From Gracilaria domingensis (taxonomy: Eukaryota; Rhodophyta; Florideophyceae; Gracilariales; Gracilariaceae): DNA of 64,000 nt. Shown one piece after another: positions 55,847-64,000 of this stretch. The stretch lies in assembly GCA_022539475.1 (NCBI GenBank), contig VCMS01000332.1, positions 35,420-99,419 of the forward strand, in the 5' to 3' direction. A program made the translations under genes and the position numbers. Numbering within the stretch: the first letter of the stretch is position 1; every line of letters begins with the position of its first letter. The notes below the pieces were generated by a model that worked only from the letters and a program-made list of their open reading frames with translations, ran no database searches and was not told where the DNA came from.

Positions 55847-58800
55847 CTAATTCTCGGTGGTATAGTGGAAGAGAAAGGGTACTGCTAGCTTCTCTGGGTC
55901 GGGGGTGTAGCTGAGTATCCGAGCGATTCCTGTGCGAGCATAGTGCGACATATGGTCCTGAGTCTCTTGTATGTAGAGTTGCGACTCTAGGAGATGCCCA
56001 TGCAAGGAGACTGCATGGTGGTAAAGATATACCACGAATTCTGGCGCGATATTACTTCCGTAGTTCTGGTGCACACGTCGAAATAATGCTCTTAAGATAG
56101 ATCCTCCTCTACGACTCAAGAACGGGCCCGAGATTGAGAACAGGGCGAGTGAGGCATGCGTCAGCGTCCAGGTAACCCTTTCCACCTCTGGGATAGAGAC
56201 GTTCAAAGGGCTAAGCCATGAATGTATGCTTTTCCCTCCAATGATAAAGTGACACGAGAGGTGGGGTGCAGTGAGGATATTGTAGTCAACGCGGAGTGGC
56301 ATTACAGTGATCTGAGTGGGATATGGGACAGGGGTGTCTTCGCCTTCCGTAATAGTGGCTACCACCTCGTCCTGCAGATGAACTGGTCGGCGATGATACC
56401 GCTTGAGCCGGCGGGCGTGGACCCCTTCTCTAGTGTAGCGATTATGAGGGGACACTAGGACATATCGGGGGTGCCTGGCCTTAACCACCTTACAGGGTCC
56501 GTAGAATTTTGACTGAAAGGCAGGCCATTTCACGTTGGGATTCAGAGCCTTCCCATGTATCACCAAGACCTCATCACCGACGTTGAACCGGTGCCCGGAC
56601 TTGGGGTCGTCTTGTCGATTGGGTTGAGATAGAACTCTGGAAGCTCTGCCTGCGGAATTTGCAAGTAGTTCATGATGACGATTAGCGGGGGTTGGATCTA
56701 CGATGAGCGGGGATAGGTCGTCTGAGCTCATCCGTGGGACTGTGCCATACATGAGCTCAAAAGGAGAGAACCCGCCACCCAGCCGGCGCCTCCTGTATCC
56801 GTAAAGTATTTGCTCGAGGGCTTCATCCCATTCTTGTCCCTTATTGAAGATTGTCTTGGCAATCGATTTCTTGATGGTTCCAACCATTCTTTCAGCACGG
56901 CCATTAGACATAGGGGCATAGGCCATGGTGGGCTTGAGGGATATCTTCTTACTTTCCATGTATGCTTCGACTGCCTTGGCTTTGAAGGAACTGAAGTTGT
57001 CGGACACGATCGTCAGCGGGGGACCAAACGGGGAAACGATCTGAGACCGAACAAAGTGAATGACGGTGGTAGAGGTCTGATTACCGTAGGCCGCGGCAAT
57101 AGGCCATCCTGTTATGTGTTCTACACCAATCAGAGCAAAACGGTTGCCATTCCTGGTAGCCGGAAGAGGACCGGCGAAGTCCACAGAGAATGTATGAAAT
57201 AGGCCAGTCAATGGGGCTCTTTGTCCTGGCCGGTACTTAAGCAGGGGTGTTGTGAACTGACACCCATCACAACTGCGAACATATGAAACGATGTCGGGGT
57301 ACATTCCAGGCCACCAGAATCGGAACTGGACCAGATCCTTAGTAGCCTCCAAGTCCCAATGTCCTATGTCATCATGAAAGGATGAGAGGATGCCACGGCG
57401 CTTGCTTACAGAGGGTACCACTCTTAATCCTTTCTTGGTACGGCGATAGAGGAGACCTCCCCAAAGGAAGAACTTTTTCGCATTCCTCTTAATCAAAGCG
57501 CGGATCTTAGGGTCTTCTTCAGGAAAAGAAAAGGCGGCAAGGTACAACTTGATGTGCGCGCAGAAGGGCTCCAAGTCATAGACCTTGTCCGTTGCATTCA
57601 GTACAACAGACACGTCATCATCCGGCTCCGGTGGATCCCCAACGGCAAAGCGAGAGAGATAGTCGGCAGCCCGATTCTTATCGCCAGATCTATAGACTAT
57701 AACCAACTCGTATTCCGCTAGCAGGTCCATCCATCGGGCTAGGCGCCCGTGAATGTCCTTCTTTTGGAATGCATACTTCAGAGCTTGGTGGTCCGTAACA
57801 AGCTCAAAGTGGAGACCTCCGAGTAGATACATGCGAAACTTCTTCAAGGCAAAGACCACGGCTAGGGCCTCTTTCTCGCAAGTAGAATACTTTCGCTCGG
57901 CGGCATTAAGCGTGCGACTGGCAAATTGAATTGGGTGATACATTCCGTCCTCTTTCTTTTGTGACAGAACGGCACCAAGCGCGACTGAAGAAGCATCGGT
58001 TTCAACTCTAAAAGGCTTCTCAAAGTCGGGAAATGCTAAGACCGGCGGGGATACTAACTTTCCCTTTAGATCATTAAACGCTGTCTTCATCTCATTGGTG
58101 AAATTCAGCTTTCCTTTCCCTGTAGTGGCAGCATGCAATACTGCTGACGTATCTGCGAAATCCTTTATGAACCTTCGATAATAACTGGCTAGACCGAGAA
58201 AACTTCGGAGCTCGGTTACCGTCGATGGTTCGGGGGCCTTTTGGATGACGTCGATCTTGTCTTGATCAACCGAAGTGCCTTCATTGTCGATGACGTGACC
58301 AAGCAGTTTGATACGGGGCTGTGCAAAATCACATTTGGATATTTTTATCTTCAGACCATGACTTGCAAGGATCTTGAGCACCCTGGTTAGGTGGTACAAA
58401 TGTTCTTCCAGGCTTCTCGAGAAGATGACAACGTCGTCTATATAGACGCGAGCAAACTCCACCCCATGAAGGACCGCGTCCATCATCCTTTGAAACGTGG
58501 CTGGGGCATTCATGAGACCAAAAGGCATGACTTCAAACTGGAAGGTTCCCTGACGACAAACAAAAGTCGTCATTTCTTTGCAGTCAGGGGCCATACGCAC
58601 CTGCCAGTATCCGGAGAAAAGGTCTAGGGTCGTGAAGAACGAACAACCACCCAAATCGTCAAAGATCTGTTCCATGTTTGGTAGGGGCCACCTGTCGGGC
58701 GTCATGACCTGGTTCAGACCCCGATAGTCGACACAGAATCCGGGCTTTCCATCCTTCTTATGTGCGATGACAACTGGGAAGGACCAAGGAGAGGTGGACG

Positions 58801-61292
58801 GCTTGATGATCCCGGCGGACAACATTTTGTCAACCTCTTTCCGAACAACGTCGTCATGCTTTGGGGGTAGCCTTCGGACCTTCGAATGAATTGGGGTCCG
58901 GACACTGAGGTCAAACCTGTGCGTTACCGGCACGTCAGAGGGCCTAAGATCATACAAGGACCATGCTATGACATTCAAGTTATCCAGAACAGCGAGGAGG
59001 TCCACCCGTCTATCCCTTGGGAGATGAGAGATCCGTTCTAGAATCACCTCCTCCTTGTTGGTGTCGGAGGGGTAATCACGTCGGTCGAGCGTGCGACCGA
59101 GTGAATCTTGCGCAATTGGATCTTGCAGAGAATACTCAATGTCTTGCGCTGGGCACGTAGGCTCGGCCACAACTTCCTAGTCGCGGCTTGGGTCTTGTGA
59201 ATGTTCATCATCTCCCGGGGTCTGGGCGTCGATTTCGTCCGGAGGTAGTTCTTCTTCAAATGCTATGACATAACCGCCGGAGTCGTCGTCCTCTAGCATT
59301 CCTACGCGGTTGAGCGGTAGATTCTGTGCTTCTAGATGAGGGGTATGCGCGGGTGACGGTACTGGACGTCGCAATTGAACCCGCACGTCCAAGAAGTCAG
59401 TAACTGACTGGCCTTCGGCTAAAGGAAGCAGAACTACTTCGTCTCTGATCGGGATAGTAAGGACAGGGTCGCGGTAAAGTGGTGAGCCAATGAGGTCTGC
59501 TTCCTCCGGTGAGGAGTCGTCCTCATCGTCACCACCGTCTGGGAACTCCGTCCGGCTTTCACCTACGGGCCCACTGTCAGGAGAGCGGACTTCACTGTCC
59601 TTGCTGGGGTTTTCAGCCCTGGGTGCAATACTTGTAGGAATCACGACATTCACATCTTCTGGCTGTACGCTGGTATCCGTAGGCTCGCTGTGGAAGGAGG
59701 AGGGATTGGGTCCGGACCTTTCTTCGACAGGGGGATCTGCCTGCACTTCTTCCTCCGCGTCTTCGAATCGTCGATCCTCGTCATCATCATACTGGGAGAT
59801 CAGCTGGGATTGCTGACGCGGTCCTGGTCCGACTGCCACCCTTTCTCCCTCTGGAGGAATTTGTGGGTCATCGGGTCCGGCAATATGCACATTATTTGCA
59901 TGAGGGTTCTCCCCACGCTCCGCGGTCAAACTATCCAGATGGATCTGAGTCCCGATGGTACGCCAGGTGAAGTTAGGGCCGTTGGAATCTTCAGCCTGAG
60001 TCGGTCGACGGGCTTGGTCAGATACTTGAGGTCCTTCGGACGGCCCGGCTTGGGTGGGCTGCGCTGTCACATTGGCGGGTTCTTCCTCACCATCGTTCTC
60101 CTCTTCGCCATCCTGGGATCCTGCGTCCCCATCCCTTTCCATTACTGCCACTAAGGTCACTTCGGCGCCACCAGTTGTTCGCTGCTTTGGAAGGGGGAGG
60201 TTAGCAAAGTCCTCCGACTCATCTTCAGAGTCAGACGGGATACCATCAGAGTCTGACGTGAAATCTTCGCTATCTGTCTCAGACAACGGGACAAATGCTT
60301 CTAATCCGGAACGATCGGAGTCGAGTCCTATAACGACGTGCTTCTTGTTGTAACTCATGGTGACTTCTTGTGTACCAAGATCGATACAGGCATGCAGCTT
60401 TTCTAGCGTGGGGTTCCCGATGATTACATCGAAGGGGGGCTTCTCGATAACAAGAAACTCGAGGGATACTCGGAGGTCATCGAACCTTACAGGAACGCCC
60501 TCTAGAGTACCACAAATGCGGGCAACATTGCCATCAGCTACTTTAATCGTCCTTTCAGTGGGGTTCGGTGTCAGTAGCAGATGGTCCGCTAGTTCTGCTG
60601 ACATTAGATTCGGGACAGCGTCAGAGTCCAAGAGGGCTTGGGTCATGGTCCCATAGACTGTAGTAGGCACAACCTTAAGACGAGAGTTTTCACGCTCGAC
60701 CTGGGTCGCATTGACCTTTCTGGTCGTTGAACGGCCAGAGATGATTCGACGCAGATCTTTCTTGGGCGCATCGGCGTCCCCGCGAATGAGTTGAACGAAT
60801 GTGAGCCCGGTCGGGGCATTCGCGAGCTCCTCCATTACGTTATACTTTCCGTCGTGCTCCTGGAGCATTGACTTACCAGAGAGCTTCTTTGTGGAGGCCT
60901 TCTTAGGCTTCCCGGATCGATTACGCGTAGCTGAGCGAATCAAGCGAAATGGGGTGTCGCTTGCTGGGTTCAGAAGCTCCTTGACACCAACCCGATGTTC
61001 CAGGCGGGCCTGTTTTGGCAATGGGGCGCCATCAGCGGCTCGTTTGGCCATCGCTACAGTCTCGCGATCCTGAACGTCATCCTCGGTGACTACAGAAACT
61101 TGGTTGGGTCTGGGAACTTCCGGGATTTCTTTCTGATTTTCGGCATCGAAACGGACCTTCTTTTCCGAATGGCGCTTCCAACACGTTGCGATGGAATGTC
61201 CCATCTTTCCACAGCCCCCACAACGCGTATCGCGATGCGGATTCTGTGAACAGCGAGTAGAAAAGTGACCAGGCTTCTGACAGTAGCCACAA
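55847..61292 (-). CDS. pol: Ty3/Gypsy Pol: zinc knuckles, protease, RT, RNase H, integrase
   Basis: One frame from 61292 to 55847, interrupted only by TAG at 59174-59176. Order: two CCHC knuckles (CGYCQKPGHFSTRC, CGGCGKMGHSIATC); retropepsin (ALLDSDAVPNLMS, with DSD where DSG is usual, and FDVIIGNPTLEKL); a long acidic spacer; RT (KDGKPGFCVDYRGLNQV, FTTLDLFSGYWQV, YIDDVVIF); RNase H (VETDASSVALGAVL, EKEALAVVFALKKF); integrase (HHCC ending CDGC; VDFAGPLP; VSDNFSSFK; AERMVG); and a C-terminal FYGPCKVV module. RT, RNase H, then integrase defines Ty3/Gypsy. No envelope gene is present. All RT and IN catalytic residues I can see are kept, so the element is recent and possibly active apart from the TAG and the DSD site. 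Confidence 0.95.
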
Positions 61293-61367
61293 ACTTGCTC
61301 TCCATCAGCCTTCGGAGGTGGTCTGACTTCTTCTTCATCAAGAGAGTGAGTTCTGCAAGCTGACTAG

Positions 61368-61971
61368 CTAGCTGATCACCTTGTCTGCAGTGGGATCCCT
61401 ATCAGAAGGGTCGACGGGCCTCCTTTGTAACACTTTCTTCGGAGGAGGCATAAACGCCAGTGAACCGCCTGCTCCGAGGGCCTTCTTGCCGGCCACAAAG
61501 GATTTGATGAGGTCTTTCAACGACTTATAGTCGCTTGCTCCGCGGAATATCACAAACTGAGCTAGGTCTGCGTACTCCATAACCGCTTTACGGAGAAGGC
61601 CGAACTTGGCCTTCGCGTTGAACTCGGCCTTGTCGAAGCAAGCGTCCATGCGCTGGAGGGAACCAAGGAGATCACCGTAGTCCAAACGGGCAGTCACAGC
61701 TTCTCGGATATACTCCTCGGGTTCCTCAGCAGCGCCAAGCGATCGAGCAGGGACTTCTTAACTGATATGTAGTTGGCCGCGTTCGGGGTGAGCACGCCAT
61801 CTACAGAGAAATTATTATAATAATGATCGAAGGCGTCACCACTTAGGAAGCCCAAGATTTCGGAGGAACGCTCCTCATCAGGCTTTCCACGGGTGGCAAC
61901 GTTCTCGAAGAAAAGAGAAATCGACGAACATCGGAATTGTATCCGTCGAAGAGAGGCGTCGAGGTGTCCAT
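61368..61971 (-). pseudogene. gag: Ty3/Gypsy Gag capsid region, frame broken
   Basis: ATG 61971 gives MDTSTPLFDGYNSDVRRFLF, a normal Gag start. It then jumps frame to FFENVATRGKPDEERSSEIL and VKKSLLDR, and jumps again to PEEYIREAVTARLDYGDLLG and FVIFRGASDYKSLKDL. Three single-base shifts in 600 bp contrast with none in the 5.4 kb of pol. Given the indel-rich LTR next to it, sequencing error is as likely as mutation. Confidence 0.7.
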
Positions 61972-62006
61972 AGTATCGGGGCCAAGGGCACCTCGGCGAG
62001 AGTACA

Positions 62007-64000
62007 TGAAAACGCATTTTTGTGATGGCGCCGGCGGTTACAGCCAAAGGGGGCAAAAACGATAAAAATAAAGTTTGCTCTCGTAGAGTACCAGTCAATC
62101 GGACGAAGAAGCACTAGCCAATATAAGCTTACGTAGATAGAGTGCGGCAGAAGCCAACAACAAAGCACGAACACAAGAACAGAAGAGGGATACCAAACGA
62201 TAGACAAGAAGATAAAGAAGAACAAACAAGGATAATATATGTAATGAGATATGAATAGAAATGTGTCGCAACTGGACAATGAAAGGAGAGGCCTGTGCTC
62301 TAAAGATAGTATGTTCTTCTTTCTAGTGTCGCACGATGACGGCGGCTCCTGTAGTGGACGCGCAGATCGTGGGCTTCAGAGAACGGATGTCGCAAGCCCT
62401 GAGTGAATGTCCAGCTCGGTGTAGTTTGCAGGCGCAAAGCTCTGCGATGGCGACGGCCGCTTGATGGACTTCAAGCTGACGCTGGCTTGGACTATGACGC
62501 GCGGCTGCCTGTAGTCAGTGCGACGCGCATTCGTAGGGTTTCAAGAGAACCTGGATTTGTGCAAAGCCCTGCAGTGAAATGTCCAGCTCGGTTGTATTTA
62601 TTGCAAAAGGCGCAAAGGACTCTTTCTAGGGCAGATGGCGAGGCCTGGCTTTGAATGAAGGTTCGAAGCTGCACGCTGGCTCTGGACGTTGATGTCACAT
62701 GACACGACTAGCGTTTGCAGATTCAGCTATTAGACGGCGGGTACGGAGGGATAGCGACGGGCGCTTCTCCCTCCTTCTGATGGTGGTCTTACACGAAAGA
62801 TGTGGCGCTCAGCGTGGCCCGTCAAGAGGCTGAAGCAGCCGATTCTTTATCTGAGGAAACGGGATCGGGGACTTCTTCTATACGCTCGTCGCGGATCGAC
62901 CACGAGGGACGGGAACTAATTACGCTGGATGAACGATAGCAGCGCTTGCGGTACTTGGATCGCTGAAGACAACGAAGCGTTAGTAGTTCACATTACATAA
63001 TTTGGAAGTTTTAGACAAACATGGCCGTAAACAGATGTAACTGTAGGCAACTTACGTCTTGAAACGAGTTGCCTCAGGGGCCGGTAGGTTAAGGAAACGC
63101 TTAATCGGCTAGATACTTCAAGCACTATACGAGTACGTTCTAGAACAATAAGATTGGGACTTATAGCACACTCACTTATGTGAGGGAAAGCAGAATCGCA
63201 ACGCGAAAGAACCAGCAAAACCAGGGACCAAAGGCCGAAACGGGCAAGCAATAGGAACGAATTATGTCACAGGTCAGCAGAAGTGCCGGCCAACAGAGGG
63301 AAGAAACGGGGAACAACGTAAATGACAACAAACAACGGTAGTGTCGGCGTGATGCAAGTACAGAATTGTGGCAGACTGGATCACAACAACAGCTAAAAAG
63401 AAGTCAACGCAGTGGAATCAAAGTGAAGAGAGCAAGAAAAGAGCGCCTAATAAACAAAGCGGGTCGTAATAAAGGCATGAGTGACAGCTGCAGCAAGGAC
63501 ACTCTAAACCAAAGGGAAAGGATGGTAGCAGACTGCTTTGCGCCCTTAACTACAACTCTCTACAGGACACGACTCCAAGCAGATTGTCAGAAATGTTGAA
63601 GATTGAGCAGTGGGAGCGGTGAGGAGGCGCGGGCAGTGTTGTGCACCATGAAAGCCGCAAAGGGGAGAAGTTAGAGGAAAGTAGGGGATGAGAAAGGTTG
63701 GGACGACAAAGGGAAAAGGAGAGAGGTTGGGAAGGTTGTGGGGGGGGGCGTGGGGGGGAAGGTCGTCGAAGGGAAGTGGTCTGAGCGGAGTTGGTGCGGA
63801 AGGCGACTCGCTCCGGCCGCTATTTTATTGTACAACCGCCTTAGAACCGTCGATTCTCGGCTCAGAATGGACGGTACGGGTTGGCTTTGGAGAGCCAACT
63901 GGCTGCGTTGTATGCTACCGGCCCTAATCCCAATGAGAGGTGTAGACGGTAGATTGGTTTGGCGCATCATGCCACCGCAGTGAAGGGCGCCTACGCCACG
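62007..64000 (-). mobile_element. 5' LTR of the Ty3/Gypsy element, truncated by the window edge, indel-rich
   Basis: Direct repeat of 53503-55090. It ends GTTTTCA at 62007 on the minus strand; the internal region starts TGTACTCTCGCCGAGG, where a tRNA-complementary TGG would be expected, and Gag begins only 35 bp further. Differences from the 3' LTR are mostly single-base deletions up to about 62470 and insertions after that. Confidence 0.9.

Noticed and set aside
59490-61249. Plus-strand frames opposite the acidic spacer of Ty3 Pol
   Set aside because: Low-complexity shadows; the minus strand carries the protease and RT in one frame.
1-64000. tRNA or rRNA genes
   Set aside because: No cloverleaf with conserved T-loop GTTCRANYC and matching stems, and no rRNA core sequence, was recognised by eye; a tRNA search program would be needed to be certain.

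Overview
This is eukaryotic nuclear DNA, not prokaryotic. It contains LTR retrotransposons, hAT, pogo/Tigger, PIF/Harbinger, Tc1 and Plavaka/CACTA-like transposases, MITE-like elements, a TRRAP/Tra1 (FAT/HEAT) gene fragment, and short GT-AG introns. Intact host genes are few, compact and intron-poor. A florideophyte red alga of the Chondrus type is my best guess, from general memory of such TE-rich genomes; nothing in the window proves it.

Layout. 0-15 kb is a transposon graveyard: a Harbinger N-terminal scrap, a pogo/Tigger transposase (-), a hAT transposase (+), a Harbinger DDE fragment (+), a non-LTR RNase H fragment (+) and a Tc1-type transposase (-). Two inverted copies of a ~475-bp repeat abut the pogo and the second Harbinger remnants. 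15.2-16.8 kb holds the gag and protease of an LTR retroelement with a textbook-looking -1 frameshift site. It is cut off by a second element (16.8-18.2 kb) that encodes a coiled-coil protein and has a partial copy at 33.8-34.9 kb. 18.4-22.5 kb holds a ribulose-phosphate 3-epimerase fragment, an intact ketopantoate-reductase-like gene (19.5-20.4 kb), several strong hairpins and a minisatellite. 22.5-24.2 kb is a Plavaka-like transposase crossed by a run of Ns. 25.9-26.35 kb is an array of GC-rich palindromes with TTAGGG cores directly before an intact carnosine-synthase-like ATP-grasp gene (26.4-27.7 kb). 28.1-31.8 kb is a Ser/Pro-rich membrane protein with a vWA domain.

36-48 kb contains a MITE family with CCCAGAGAGG ends and two foldback elements. 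40-51 kb is a dense cluster of decayed single-gene fragments: TRRAP, phosphatidylserine decarboxylase-like, a membrane protein, PDCD2-like, a METTL2/6/8-like tRNA methyltransferase split by a MITE, glycerate 3-kinase and class II DNA photolyase.

53.5 kb to the right edge is a Ty3/Gypsy element on the minus strand: 3' LTR 53503-55779, pol, gag, and a 5' LTR truncated by the window end. Its ~2.3-kb LTR carries two open reading frames of its own: a zinc-finger protein in the element's direction and an unknown 130-residue protein in the opposite direction.

Two themes run across the window. Many dead coding sequences keep one reading frame over 1-3 kb and are broken only by stop codons, almost all explainable by C-to-T (or G-to-A) changes; this suggests methylation-linked deamination or a RIP-like process. 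The last ~2.7 kb is rich in single-base indels relative to its LTR partner and looks like uncorrected long-read sequence, so breaks there may be artefacts.
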